This document shows, piece by piece, positions 1 to 10,550 of a stretch of DNA of 28,548 bases; positions within the stretch are counted from its first letter, which is position 1; every line of letters begins with the position of its first letter. This DNA comes from Podila epigama (Eukaryota; Mortierellomycota; Mortierellomycetes; Mortierellales; Mortierellaceae), in NCBI GenBank assembly GCA_015679605.1, contig JAAAVE010000089.1, positions 6,286 to 34,833 on the forward strand. Reading direction: 5' to 3'. Made by a program: the position numbers and the translations under genes. A model generated the notes under the pieces. It worked only from the letters and a program-made list of their open reading frames with translations, did no database searches and was not told the DNA's origin.

Positions 1-1
1 T

Positions 2-406
2 GAGCCTGAGCGCGGACGCACCATCTTTGAAGGTGTCATGTCCAATTACCCTAAGCGTGTCGATCTGTGGTCTGTGTACGTTGATATGGAAATCAGGAAC
101 GGTGAACAGGATGCTGTTCGGTAAGTGTTTTTTATTTTTGTTCTCTAGTTATTAATTGACAGGCTGCATGGATGTTTTTTTGTTGTTGTCATTGTACCGT
201 GTTTATTAACGGATTGTTGTATTACCTGAACTGTCATTCAAAATAGTCGCCTGTTCGCTCGCGTGGTGTCACTGAAGCTTTCGTCCAAGAAGATGAAGTT
301 TTTCTTCAAGAAATGGCTCGCGTATGAGAAGGATCATGGTGATGAGGAGCATATTGAGGAGGTCAAGAGGAGAGCATTGGCTTATGTCGAGTCATTATCG
401 GCATAA
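2..406 (+). CDS. RRP5: rRNA biogenesis protein RRP5, C-terminal end (5' partial)
   Basis: This is the last part of a large gene that begins left of the window. Two exons are visible, 2-120 and 247-406, joined across a 126-nt intron (GTAAGT donor at 121, TAG acceptor ending at 246), with a TAA stop at 404-406. The joined 92 residues contain the motifs IFEGVMSNYPKR, DLWSVYVDME and KMKFFFKKWLAYEK, which match the last HAT/TPR-like helical repeats of Rrp5/PDCD11. In that family the N-terminal S1 repeats bind pre-rRNA, and the C-terminal repeats act in 18S rRNA maturation in the nucleolar SSU processome. Only the C-terminal repeats lie here, so overall completeness cannot be judged. Identity is strong because motif spacing and the ending closely resemble the family's C terminus. 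Confidence 0.9.
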
Positions 407-574
407 AAATATTTTTTTCATTTTGTAGTTTGTCTTTTTGCATATTTTTTTTCCCGCCTATTCTTGTTTTCTTTTTTTTTTCTTTCTTCATGGTAGATCA
501 ATATATCATTTCTTTTTGCACTATTCGTGTTATCCTTTCTTGTGATTGTATATCATTTTTTTTTGTTTGAAAAA

Positions 575-580
575 AATAAA
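575..580 (+). terminator. AATAAA polyadenylation signal, probable for RRP5
   Basis: A canonical AATAAA lies about 170 nt after the RRP5 stop in a T-rich stretch. The next gene converges from the right and ends at 656, so the 249-nt space between stops holds only 3' UTR sequence. Confidence 0.45.
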
Positions 581-655
581 AGCAACTTCAAATATATGAC
601 TTGTCTATTTTACAATAGGTTTCTTCTCTAAAGAAAAACTAATACTTTAAAAATC

Positions 656-2500
656 CTACCAAACCGCAATCTTGTGATTGAGCTTCCTAATCGCAATGAC
701 CAACTCTTTGTCTAGAGCCGTATCCAACAATATGCCCAGGGCCTTCAAACGTGGCCATTGACGCACCATCCAATGCATTTCAGTAGCTCGCACACTATGA
801 CTCAACCGTTTGATCTCCAACCGTTCCAAGCGCTTCAACGTTGACAACAACTCTAACCCTGTCCCGAGTGACATTGTCAAGATATTCACGCCTCGATCCC
901 TGGATCCAGCACCGAGTTGTAAATCCAAAAGACTATAACACTGTGCCAATTGCTCATACAGCTTTCTCTGGATCCGTGTCACCTCTCCCTGAGCGTAATA
1001 GAGACGCTTTGGTAACTGAATGTCAAGGTACAAGGTCTGAAGGCTCTTGTGACAACACCATTCATCCGTTGGCTCCATCATTTCCCGAGGATTCAATTCC
1101 ACACCTCGGGTATCCAAACGTTTCAGATCAGAACAACCCATCAAGATTGCAAGCACCGATTTGGACCCAAGAGAGGTACACTCCCTAATCTCAATCTCTT
1201 TGACTGTGGTACCCGAATGTTGAACCAAAAGTTGAATGTCCTCATCCGTTATTGTCGTTCCACTGACCTTGACTTGCTCAAGTCTCTGTAAACTGTTGAA
1301 AAGTGTCTTGTAAAACCTTTCAGTGGTTGACTGGTTTGTAAAGTTGACGCTGCAGAGTCGTGGACAGAGCTTGGCAAGTCTTGTTATGAACTCGTTCGAG
1401 AGACGGAGACCGAAGCATCCTTGCATCGATAATGACTCTAGATCTGGACATCGCGAACAGAGGTTGAGAACAAGTGATTCATGAAAGATGATGGCTTCAT
1501 TGAGGATCAGAGACCGGATCTTGAACAAGGGCATTGGGGACAAGTTGTTCATACTGCCTGCGCTGCTGCTGCTGCTGCTATTGAAGAGATCAATCACGAC
1601 ATCTCTATCCTTCCCTATCTCTTCAGGTTCTAGAGAATCACTCAACAAGGATGAAGCCGAAACCGAAGCTGAGGAAGACTGCACCGTCGCTGCCAGATTC
1701 TCGAACGTGAATGGATAGAGTGAATTATAGCCCAACGAAAGCGTCTCGACCTGCGGACAGTTTTCGAGGACAATTGCAACAGACTCTTGCGTGATCCCTG
1801 CCCAATGTTGAAGATACAACTCCCGTAACTCGGTCATGATGGGGAGATATTTGACCAGCGTTTGGAAATGCATCACTCGATCCAATTTGAGTCGAAGCGA
1901 TTGAATTCCTTTTGCATTCTTGCTCAAAAGTCGATCCAATATTGCAGCATTGAGGAATGAGACTCTTTCGAGATCCAGGTGGGTGAGGAAGCAACATGTT
2001 GGCTCATGTGATAATTGATCGAGAAGTCGTGTCCTTGGACTGCAACTCAGTCGACGGATCAAACTTGCGTTGCGTAAGAGTCCTTGCGGCTGTTGTTCCT
2101 TCTGTTGTTGTTGTTGTTGTTGTTGTTGTTGACGTGGTTGCTGATGCCCTTGCAATCCTGGGTGATCCCAATCTTCAACATTGATCCTACACCAGATCTG
2201 GGATTGACAATAGAGTGATAACGACACGCCTCTCGGTCTATTCTTTCCCTCATCCTTTCCCTTTTCCTTTTCCTTGTCCTTGTCCTTGTCCTTGAGCAAT
2301 GTACTCGTACTCGCATCCCCGATGTATTCTTCATGACTAACACTCTTGCCCACTGCGATCGGTGCGACAAGTGCTCCCTGGAAAAGATCCGACCTTGGCA
2401 GATACTGGTATATCAAATGCCACAATTCCAATGGCAGTTCCCGATAGCCGAAACAGCCGTCATCATGCTTCTCTTGCGGCTGTTGACTTGAGACCTCCAT
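656..2500 (-). CDS. F-box/leucine-rich-repeat-like protein with polyQ and KD/KE insert
   Basis: This is an intronless 614-residue frame. Near residues 20-40 it has ELPLELWHLIYQYLPRSDL, the start of an F-box, the motif that docks on Skp1 in SCF ubiquitin ligases. The usual end of an F-box (a CxxQIWxxI-like segment, here QSQIWCRINVEDW) appears only around residues 98-111. The domain therefore seems to be split by an insert with a charged KDKDKDKEKEK run (about residues 70-80). A ten-residue polyQ follows at 124-133. The remaining two thirds carries irregular leucine-rich repeats such as CPQVETLSLGYNSL, CPDLESLSMQGCFGL and CSDLKRLDTRG, which would form the substrate-binding surface. The start is the first ATG after an AT-rich leader. 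The substrate is unknown. The family call is fairly sure; the split F-box is inference. Confidence 0.8.
   Translation of the reverse strand: MEVSSQQPQEKHDDGCFGYRELPLELWHLIYQYLPRSDLFQGALVAPIAVGKSVSHEEYIGDASTSTLLKDKDKDKEKEKGKDEGKNRPRGVSLSLYCQSQIWCRINVEDWDHPGLQGHQQPRQQQQQQQQQQKEQQPQGLLRNASLIRRLSCSPRTRLLDQLSHEPTCCFLTHLDLERVSFLNAAILDRLLSKNAKGIQSLRLKLDRVMHFQTLVKYLPIMTELRELYLQHWAGITQESVAIVLENCPQVETLSLGYNSLYPFTFENLAATVQSSSASVSASSLLSDSLEPEEIGKDRDVVIDLFNSSSSSSAGSMNNLSPMPLFKIRSLILNEAIIFHESLVLNLCSRCPDLESLSMQGCFGLRLSNEFITRLAKLCPRLCSVNFTNQSTTERFYKTLFNSLQRLEQVKVSGTTITDEDIQLLVQHSGTTVKEIEIRECTSLGSKSVLAILMGCSDLKRLDTRGVELNPREMMEPTDEWCCHKSLQTLYLDIQLPKRLYYAQGEVTRIQRKLYEQLAQCYSLLDLQLGAGSRDRGVNILTMSLGTGLELLSTLKRLERLEIKRLSHSVRATEMHWMVRQWPRLKALGILLDTALDKELVIAIRKLNHKIAVW
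2102..2131 (-). repeat. CAA trinucleotide run coding polyQ
   Basis: Ten CAA codons (GTT/TTG on the plus strand) code for Q124-Q133 of the F-box protein. The run is nearly pure, so length variation between isolates is likely. Confidence 0.9.
2243..2293 (-). repeat. Hexanucleotide repeat coding the KD/KE run
   Basis: Tandem AAGGAC/AAGGAA units encode a KDKDKDKEKEKGKDEGK segment inside the presumed F-box insert. The units are imperfect toward the 3' side. Confidence 0.8.
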
Positions 2501-2631
2501 CCTTGCAAAAATCGAACAAAGTAAACTCGAATGGGGGAATGTTGAATGAATGAAAGTGATCTTTTTGTCGGAGTAGGTCCTTTTTGGTACTTTTTGATTT
2601 CAAATCAAAACATATTTATTACACGTGCGTT

Positions 2632-2637
2632 TATTTG
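2632..2637. promoter_or_regulatory. CACGTG palindromic box upstream of F-box gene 1
   Basis: The palindrome CACGTG lies 132-137 nt upstream of the ATG at 2500 (minus-strand gene). It is the core site of bHLH factors such as Cbf1/Pho4 and of some bZIP factors. A matching box lies at almost the same distance from the second F-box gene. Function here is inferred. Confidence 0.4.
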
Positions 2638-2722
2638 GAAATGCATTCAGAGTTGACAAGCAAAGGCACATTATTATTACATTCTCTATCCCTTTGATCT
2701 ATTTCTTTTTTGAATATTTTTT

Positions 2723-5700
2723 TTAAATACCATCGGTGCTCACCAGCTTCATCATCATCTCAACCACAGGGCTTTCAGAGACGTTCAAATCCGGATTCGA
2801 GATCTTGGCCTGCAGTACAGCATCAAGCAGCTTCTTGAGCTGATTGACCAACACACCAATACGCGCAAACGCCCTCAGCTTGATAAACCCATCGCCAATC
2901 TCGAGACCACGTCCTAGATGGTCCACTTGCACCTTACCACCAAACAGTAGCAATCCATACATCGGCACCATCGTCGCATCATGCACAAAGATCTTGGTAG
3001 TCTCCAACTTTGAAAAGTACACCAAGAATGGCACCGGAAACTGATTCGAATGGAACAACGTCGACGATGGGTGCAAGAACACCCGTCCGTCATCCTTGGT
3101 AAACATTCGAATCTCCTTCACTACCGTCTCACGCTCAACAGCGCCAGCAATCATCTTGTCAAACTTGGCGCTTGGCATCTTGACCTTGATCACATTAGGG
3201 TATAGTCCAGAGAGGATGATGGCCTTCACCAATGTCAAATTATCCGAGTTGGTGTTGTCAATTGCGGACGAGCACCGTTCCGAGCGTCGGCGACTACTAC
3301 TCTGCTCGTCCCGAGTAGTGAACCCGATAGAATCCAACACCTCCAAGTACTGTGATTTGAGGTTCTGGATTTCGAATAAAGTGTTGGTCGACAAAAAGTT
3401 TTCCTCGCAAAACGCCTTGAGTTCCGATCGACTGTGACCAGAGTCCTTGAGCTTCTCCCACGTATCGTACGCCTTCCACGCTGTTAGCAAATCCGATTTT
3501 GAAGTGGAAAATTGCATTTTCTTTGCTTGTGCTTCCTCACGCTTGTCCATTGGTGACAGGAACGGACTCTTGACACTCATACACGAGGCAACGACCAAAA
3601 TCGGCTCAAGACATCTAAACACAGCTCCAAAGATCAACATCTTGGCGACCCGCAGATCGGCGGGGATATCAGCCATGTGCTTACCCAATGGTGTCAATTC
3701 CCCAGTGCTGCCATCCAAAGCATTCAGTTCCTCCAGCGTCTTGAGCGCAGTCTGAATCGCTTCCAGCGATGGTGGTGTCAACGCCCGGCTCAAGAAACCT
3801 TGAACATTCTTCTCGCCCATGGCTTTGACCGACAGGCAGAGTTGTTCAAGAGGAATGCGCAGGATCTCGGGGTCCTGCTGAGGCGCCAATTTGGCTGATT
3901 GTTTCCGCGAAAACAACTTGTACACAATACCAGGCCGTGTACGACCAGCACGACCCTTGCGCTGTCGAGTGGATGCGAAGGATGTCCAAGTTTCGACAAG
4001 CTTGGTCATATTGTTCTCCATTCTTGTTTCCTTGACACGTCCAGAGTCGATCACATACACAACACCGTCACTATGAGAAGGAAATACAAGGAGGAAAAAG
4101 ATTGGATGCATTAGAATGAGAGTGATAGTAAGGGAATCGTTAAAATGTTAAGCATACAGCTTTATCCTCACGGCTATAATAAACTCACATGGTAATGGAC
4201 GTCTCAGCAACGTTGGTCGCGACGACAATCTTGCGAACCCCTTTCCGGACTGGTGCAAAAACACTATTTTGTTCCTTGGGTGTCAATGCAGCGTGAAGGG
4301 GCATGATATCGAGGGTCTGTGGAACGGTTCTGGCAAGCTGACTCAATGCTTCGATACACTTTTTGATCTCCATAACACCTACAAAGTTGAACGGTTGAAA
4401 AGAAACATTAATACCTGAAAGACACAATAGCCACACAAGCAAAATAAGAATTTGGAAAATAAAGTCGATTCACAAACCTGGTAAAAAGATGAGGATAGCT
4501 CCATCGACGCTGCCAGGTGGCTCCTTGCACTGTAAGATATCACGCACACTGGCAACAATGAGGTCGTAATCAATACGCTCAGCATAAAGCTCCATGGTCT
4601 TAACCTTGGCAATAGTCTCCTCGTCAAGACCCTCTGAAGCATACTCAGCCTTGGTTCGCTCCCATTCTTCCTCCATGGCCTCTGTCATCTTTGTCCGGCG
4701 AACGTTCGTGCCACGGAAATCAGGCGTGTGCTTTGTCCTCGCCACAATCTGCTCCATATAGAGTTCCTCGACGGGATGTGTAAATCCAGGAATCTCAAAG
4801 ACTGGGCATCCATCAAAGTACGCCGAAAAGAACTCGCTGTTGATGGTGGCTGACATTAGAATCAACTTGAGGTCCTTGCGCTTGCGGATCAGATCCCGGA
4901 TAATGATGAGTAAGAAATCCGAGTCGACCGAACGTTCGTGCACCTCATCCACCATGACATGCGTCACTCCTTGAAGTGTTGGGTCCGAGTGCAATCGACG
5001 GAGGAGAATACCAGTGGTGCAGAACAAGAGCTTCGTGTTCCGACTTGACTTGTTCTCGCCACGGATGGCATATCCGACCTGTTGACCAATCGCCGTACCT
5101 CGTTCAACCGCGACACGCTCCGCAACACCAATGGCTGCAATTCGGCGAGGTTGAGTACAGACAATGTTGGCGTATTCACCGATGCTTTCCTGGATCCAGC
5201 TGTCGAGAATAAACTGTGGCACTTGTGTGGTCTTACCGCATCCAGTCTCACCGCAGACAATGACAACAGGGTTTTCCTTGACGGCCTTGACCAGTGTATC
5301 CTTGAATCCCCAAGCAGGGAGCTTGGCACGACTCATTTGCAACGCTTGGAAAGAAACATCCTTGGCCAAGAGGGCTTCATACTCCTTCAACATGGCCACT
5401 GACCCAGGGCTGTTTGGCTTAATATTCAACTTTTTGATGCCTCGCTTCTGATTTACCTTGGGTGTCGACTTGTTGTCTTGAATAGAGAGTTTCGAGTCCA
5501 GAGATGCAGCCAAAAGAGCATGCTCAGGGTTGACCAAATCGGCGATCGATTCCTGGCTTTCTTCTTCCTGCGACAAATCGACCGTGATCAGACCTTCAGT
5601 CAATTGCACAAGACTGGGGGGGTTATCCAAGATGTCTCGAAGGTTTTCTTGGATCCACTCTACGACATCGTACATAATGGGGCCTCCCATGGCCATGACC

Positions 5701-7650
5701 ATTGAGCGGTATGCAAACTGCATCGTCTTTTGGATAATGCTCAAACGCAGATATGACGGGAGATCGGGTTCGTTGATAAGGAATAATGGTGGCTGGTTGA
5801 AAGGATAGGTTGAGCTGGTAGGGATTCGGATCTCGAGTTCGATTTTGGGTGCATTCTTTGTGTTGTGGAGACTTGTCTCTAGTTTAATCTTGGCAATGTT
5901 GTCCGCTGCGCGCTTAAATCGGTCGTCATAGATACTCTCCAAGGCTAGCATCTCATCCTCCCTGAGTTCCTGCAACTGTTCCGGTGATTCGGCCTCCATT
6001 GGAATATCCTGCACCATGTCCTCGGGCACCTGTCCCTTGGGGAACGACAATCGTCTAAAGAGCTCTTCCAAAGCCCGGTCTTCATCGCCACCGACAAGAT
6101 CGTACACCTGCCCACAAGTGGCAGGGGTAAATCCAATGGCTGAGAGTCGCTTGATGGCATATTCACGGCCGAGTGTCGCTGAATTATGACTGCTTGTTGT
6201 AATTGTGGGGTTATAATTTGTTTGAAGAAAGCTGTCTGGCAGATCATCCTCTGGCACATGTAAGCCTTTGAAAGCCATATTACGTGTTAGTCTTGATTCG
6301 TATATAGCTTGAAAGTGAATGATGTGCACTTTTTTTATGTGACTTACAGAGCCAGTCAAGAGCAGAGGCTTGGTCATTGCAGTACTGAAGGGCTTCGGCA
6401 ACATGTCTGTCACGGAATCCCATTCTTATTAGTGCCTTTGAAAGAGTTGTGTTGTACTTTGGTTCTCCATGGGCGCCATACTCTTCAATATACTATCGAT
6501 AGATAGAAGAAAAGAAGCATGGATCGTGAGTGGTTAATTTTAACAATATCTGTTGACAAAACATTACGTGGTAGAAATCCAAAGAGACGTGAACAAAACT
6601 TACTGTCTGATACAGCTCTCCGGCCATCTGTTTCTTGACTACATCCTCCACCTCAGCACGCATTTCTTGGTTCATGTGTACCATCGGCAGTTTGTCCCAC
6701 TTCTTTTTCTGCTCTTCATCATTCTCCTTACTCGTCAGAGCTGATCTACTGGCATAGGCGCTGGGTCCATGATGCACTGTTGATTCCTGCGAGTCATCCT
6801 TTGTTGGAGTGGCCGATCTGGCGCGTTGTTGCTCTTGTAATAATTGTTGTTGTTGTTGTTGCTGAAGTTGCAATTTCGTTGCCTGGCTAATAAAAGGGTC
6901 TGCCAAGTACAGATGTTGTGCGCTTGGCCCAGCTTTTGCCTTTTCTGCGTCCAACTGTGACCAAAGGTCTCGAGGTCCTGGAGGGAGAACCATCATCAAA
7001 TTCCGGTGGCTGCTTACACGATGTAATGCAAAAGTTGCTCCATAATGCCTTGCTTCCACTGCTGTTGGTCTGGAAATATCGGTCGGGGTGAATGTAACTG
7101 TTTCTATCTGTGATGTCTTCTTGTTCCTTTTGCCGAGTACTATCGTGCAGAGGTAGCCGCGAGCTGTCTTTCTCTGTATTATGGTGGATCATGGTGTCAA
7201 AAAAAGGTAAAGAAAGACATATATTAGCCATCGTGTTGTGAGTTCGTGTACACTTGTGTACGTTCATGAAGACTGATCAGGAACCTAAAAAAAAAAAAAA
7301 AAAAAACATACCACGTCAAATGTAGGTTTTTCCCAGCCATTTTTCTGACAATGTTCGTGCAACAAAGACGAAGGCGTCTTTCCAGTCCAGCCGGGGAAGA
7401 CGGATCGTGATGGCTCTGGTGCTGGGGGTGCATCTCCGATGATGGCACCCTTTCCTCCTTTTCCCTTTGCAGGTGCCTTGGGTATGGGGTCGGGAGCCTT
7501 TCCTGTGTATGAATAATGGTAAAATGGTAAGTGAAGACGTGACTATGCCGAGAGTGAAAGACTGCTTGGAATAAAAGAAAAAAAAGAAGTGTATACAGAT
7601 GTGTTGAAGGAATGAAGAGATCAACCTTTTTTCGACGAATTCTTGGACAT
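2723..7650 (-). CDS. DEAH/RHA-type RNA helicase with UBA and RWD domains (DHX29/DHX57/Ucp12-like)
   Basis: Seven exons join in frame: 7650-7626, 7502-7312, 7173-6604, 6492-6348, 6265-4478, 4378-4189 and 4070-2723, giving 1418 residues. The N terminus has a lysine/glycine-rich lead, then a dsRBD-like segment (GWTGKTPSSLLHEHC, then ARGYLCTIVLGKRNKKT). A polyQ stretch, a UBA-like helix bundle (about 275-320), a second UBA-like segment (about 343-383) and an RWD domain (about 409-545) follow. The helicase core shows motif I GETGCGKTTQ (649-656 for GETGCGKT), motif II DEVH (750-753), motif III SAT (782-784), motif V TNVAETSI and motif VI QRKGRAGR (1006-1013). The C-terminal HA2 and OB-fold regions are complete. 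DEVH rather than DEAH is known among DHX29/DHX57 relatives. Likely an ATP-dependent RNA helicase, perhaps in translation. The exact orthologue is uncertain. Confidence 0.9.
6844..6864 (-). repeat. CAA/CAG run coding Q7 in the helicase
   Basis: Seven glutamine codons form the core of a Q-rich linker between the N-terminal dsRBD-like part and the UBA-like domain of the helicase. Confidence 0.85.
7287..7306 (-). repeat. 20-nt A/T homopolymer in helicase intron 2
   Basis: Twenty A on the plus strand read as twenty U in the pre-mRNA, starting a few bases after the GTATG donor at 7311 and followed directly by AG. Confidence 0.9.
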
Positions 7651-8177
7651 TAGGAGGAGTGATGGAGAAGAAGAGTGAAGATTGAAAGTGTTTCTGCGAA
7701 CTGTGAACAATACATCTGACAGTGGAAATGTGACTGCCATTTGGAGTCATGGAGCACAGGAGCATTCCAGCCAGAGCAACAACGGATATGGAGTTTTCTT
7801 GTGCCGTAGTGTTTTGCTCCATGGTGCCTTTTTGTACTCCAAAAGGTTTCTTGACACGCCGCTCCTCTTCCTTGTACTCACTTTGTACCACTTTTCTTTG
7901 ATAACATCAATCTCCACACCCATAGTTCAGTTGCATATCTGTCCCATTGATGATTTTCACTTTGTTTCCTCCTTGATTTTGCAGACAACGACACATTCGC
8001 GTAATAGGAAAAGAATCCGTATCCAATGCACAATGCAATGCTCACGTGCGTGGATATTCTTCTCGCTGGAAGCAACGCAACTCCGTGCGTCGTTTTTTTT
8101 TCTTCTTCCCATTCCTCCCCATTCACTTCACTCATTCGCACCTCCACAACTGATTCGATTCGATTCTCTATTCAGCA
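7651..8177. promoter_or_regulatory. Divergent intergenic region between helicase and F-box gene 2
   Basis: This 527-bp space separates two start codons on opposite strands, so it should hold both promoters and 5' UTRs. I see pyrimidine-rich stretches near 8090-8160 just before the right-hand start, and a CACGTG box at 8043. Reading frames across it are low in complexity and overlap the promoters, and I do not regard them as genes. Confidence 0.6.
8043..8048. promoter_or_regulatory. CACGTG palindromic box upstream of F-box gene 2
   Basis: CACGTG lies 130-135 nt upstream of the ATG at 8178, in the context CTCACGTGCGTGG. The distance nearly equals that of the box before the first F-box gene. 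Confidence 0.4.
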
Positions 8178-10367
8178 ATGAACTTTATGGCAGGGTATAC
8201 CAAGAGCGCTGTGGGTGGCCCTCTGGATACGTCGGCGACCTCAGACCTCCCTCCGCTTCCTTCTCTCCAGCTATACAGCCAACCGCCATATCAACAGCAA
8301 CAACAACAACAACAGCAACAGCGGCCGCAACCTGACCAACAAGAGCAACAGTTAGGACAACAACAGAGCCATAGAAACAGCCCGGTTATGACGACAGTGC
8401 CGCCAGAAATCATTCGGATCATCGTCAACTATCTTGACAAGAAAGAACTCATCACAGTGTTGACCCTCAACTGGACATGGGCCAACTGGGCTGCCCCAAA
8501 ACTATGGGAGGAGGTCAACTTTGCAGCAAACAACAATCGCATCGTCTTTCTCATCACCAAGAGTGTCGCTCCACCATCCCCTGGTGACAGTCATTCAAGC
8601 ATCCAAAGCTCTTCCATCTTTTCTACCTCTTCAGGGTCATCCTATGCAGCTCAGGACTCGCCGCCTCTCACGATGGTTACACCAGATCACAAAGTCGCAG
8701 CAACAACAAGTACATTAACAATAGCAACAACAGCAACAACTACCCTGCAACCTCAGCCGTTCATGAAACGGCGAAATTCGTATCCGTGGCCAACACTCTT
8801 GCCCTACCATTCCATGATTCAGAAACTGAACGTATCCTTGTCTAGCGCCGATATGATCCAGGACTTGATTGACATCATTCCCTGCTGCACCGAACTCCGG
8901 CGCTTCTCGATCCGTTCGGCCATTCCGACCGAGGATTTGATGATAAAGGGTATGATCGCCAGTGCGGTCACCGACTGTGAGGACTCGCTTCATGAGACAG
9001 CATCCTTGCTCAGACCATCCGAGTCAGCCACCTCACTCTCGTCCTTGGCCTCACAGTCTTCTGTATCAGCAGGATCACGCTGTCCTCGTCATTCACATGT
9101 CCAGTCCCTTGCCCTGGATCCTTACAATAGCGGCCCTGGCGCCATGGCCGGGCTCCATGCTGAGGATGACACCACCATCATGGCCTCCTCTACATCCCAG
9201 AGCGGCCTCCTCCTCAAGCTTTTGGCCAGCTCGTGCCCAAAACTGGAGCATATCTCCTTTTCAGGTTTCCACCCCATTTCTGTGTTGGGTGCACCCACTG
9301 ACCTGAAACCCAGACCTCAAAGATTCGATTTGAGGTCATCCCAAGACGAGTACGCAACTCCTGTCAGGGGCTCGACTCCGCGACCCCCCTCGCTTCTGCC
9401 CATGACAGCAGTCATGCCAGCAATGGTGCCATCGCCGATTGTAGGAAACACCACGGCAGAACTTCCACCTATCGCACCTTGTCCTGGCCTCAATCATGCT
9501 GTGGCTACTGTTGGCTCATACGAATCCACGTCGAGTTCTTTTGGACCAGCAACGACTGTTGGTCCCCCAGTGCAGTCACGAATCACTTCGATCCAATGCG
9601 TCAATTGCACAATACCACCTCAATATCTCTTGACAATGATTCAACATGCATTGCCGAATCTGACAGAGATCAATCTATTGCAATGTTGGCAGGGCAACCC
9701 ACTCCACTCGAGCTTTTTACAATCTCTTTCCAAGATCAATCCTGGGCTCAAGGCCATCTCATTGCATGCGACCCAATCACATCGTGGTATGGTCACCTCG
9801 GAGGATGTTCTACGCCTGCTGAAATCGCTCGAGGGAAGAGGTGGAAAGAACAAGGGATATTCAGGTGGGTTATCATCGTTGGCAGATTTCCCGCTGGGAA
9901 CGTTTAGTCATTCATCCTATACAACCGCGTCATCAACTGCGGCGACGCATGGGTCTGGAGGATCTGGAGCTGGGTCAAGCGCGAGCTCCCAGTCGAGTTC
10001 ACTGTCTGATATGATGCCACTGCCTTCCATCCCGTCCACGCCGTCGTCGTCGAGTCTTTTGACAAACCACTTAACGGATTACCCAATGCAGCAGCAACAA
10101 AACTTGGGAGACGACGCATATGTGGTGAGGAATCCGTCAGATTTAGAGTCGTTCAAGGTGGCGTTCACACACTCGATTCTGGATGCAGCGATTGTACACG
10201 AGCTGAGCAATCGGCGACGACACCCAAAGCTGAGAGTCGTAGAGTTTGGAAGCGATGATGCATTTGATGCTGGAATTGATCTGTTGAAGAAGCTGCAGTC
10301 GTTGCGACCAGAGATTTCTGCACAATGGATTGATTATGGCGATACCGGTGAGGACCGAGAGGACTAG
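8178..10367 (+). CDS. F-box protein with polyQ N terminus
   Basis: This is an intronless 729-residue frame. Residues 39-49 are polyQ within a Q/P-rich N terminus. The F-box spans about residues 74-115 (VPPEIIRIIVNYLDKKEL, then NWTWANWAAPKLWEEVNF), the Skp1-binding motif of SCF ubiquitin-ligase adaptors. Downstream are weak leucine-rich units (CCTELRRFSIRS, SSCPKLEHISFSGFHP, ALPNLTEINLLQCW) separated by long Ser/Thr/Pro-rich, probably disordered stretches. The C terminus returns to an ordered segment (KLRVVEFGSDDAFD) and ends in an acidic DTGEDRED. The chosen ATG is the first in this frame and follows a pyrimidine-rich leader. Similar in architecture to the minus-strand F-box gene of this window, but with little obvious sequence identity outside the motif. 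Substrate unknown. Confidence 0.8.
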   Translation: MNFMAGYTKSAVGGPLDTSATSDLPPLPSLQLYSQPPYQQQQQQQQQQRPQPDQQEQQLGQQQSHRNSPVMTTVPPEIIRIIVNYLDKKELITVLTLNWTWANWAAPKLWEEVNFAANNNRIVFLITKSVAPPSPGDSHSSIQSSSIFSTSSGSSYAAQDSPPLTMVTPDHKVAATTSTLTIATTATTTLQPQPFMKRRNSYPWPTLLPYHSMIQKLNVSLSSADMIQDLIDIIPCCTELRRFSIRSAIPTEDLMIKGMIASAVTDCEDSLHETASLLRPSESATSLSSLASQSSVSAGSRCPRHSHVQSLALDPYNSGPGAMAGLHAEDDTTIMASSTSQSGLLLKLLASSCPKLEHISFSGFHPISVLGAPTDLKPRPQRFDLRSSQDEYATPVRGSTPRPPSLLPMTAVMPAMVPSPIVGNTTAELPPIAPCPGLNHAVATVGSYESTSSSFGPATTVGPPVQSRITSIQCVNCTIPPQYLLTMIQHALPNLTEINLLQCWQGNPLHSSFLQSLSKINPGLKAISLHATQSHRGMVTSEDVLRLLKSLEGRGGKNKGYSGGLSSLADFPLGTFSHSSYTTASSTAATHGSGGSGAGSSASSQSSSLSDMMPLPSIPSTPSSSSLLTNHLTDYPMQQQQNLGDDAYVVRNPSDLESFKVAFTHSILDAAIVHELSNRRRHPKLRVVEFGSDDAFDAGIDLLKKLQSLRPEISAQWIDYGDTGEDRED
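8292..8324 (+). repeat. CAA/CAG run coding polyQ
   Basis: Eleven consecutive glutamine codons, mostly CAA with interspersed CAG, encode Q39-Q49 of the F-box protein. Confidence 0.9.
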
Positions 10368-10372
10368 AGTAT

Positions 10373-10468
10373 TGCGTGTGTACTTGCGTGTATGTGTGTG
10401 TGTGTGAAAGTGTGTGTGTACAGTACTGTACGTGTATGCGAGTGAAAGTGTGTGTGTATGTGTATGGC
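10373..10468 (+). repeat. TG-rich microsatellite with a 12-nt palindrome
   Basis: Imperfect (TG)n tracts interrupted by GAAAG. The block GAAAGTGTGTGTGTA occurs twice, at 10406-10420 and 10444-10458, and the perfect palindrome TACAGTACTGTA lies between them at 10419-10430. It falls in the 3' UTR of F-box gene 2. Confidence 0.85.
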
Positions 10469-10477
10469 AATGATGAT

Positions 10478-10483
10478 AATAAA
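10478..10483 (+). terminator. AATAAA polyadenylation signal for F-box gene 2
   Basis: AATAAA lies about 110 nt after the stop codon and about 25 nt before an A-run. Confidence 0.5.
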
Positions 10484-10550
10484 GAAATACAATAATACCT
10501 GCTACACAAAAAAAAAAAAAATCAGAGATGGGCGCATTTGGCTGTGAATT

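Noticed and set aside
2059-2370. Minus-strand frame with an asparagine run overlapping the first F-box gene
   Set aside because: It is the shifted reading of the CAA repeat; the F-box frame has the domain evidence.
7316-7891. 191-codon minus-strand frame over helicase exon 2 and the promoter
   Set aside because: The true exon is read in another frame, shown by the dsRBD-like segment and splice continuity.
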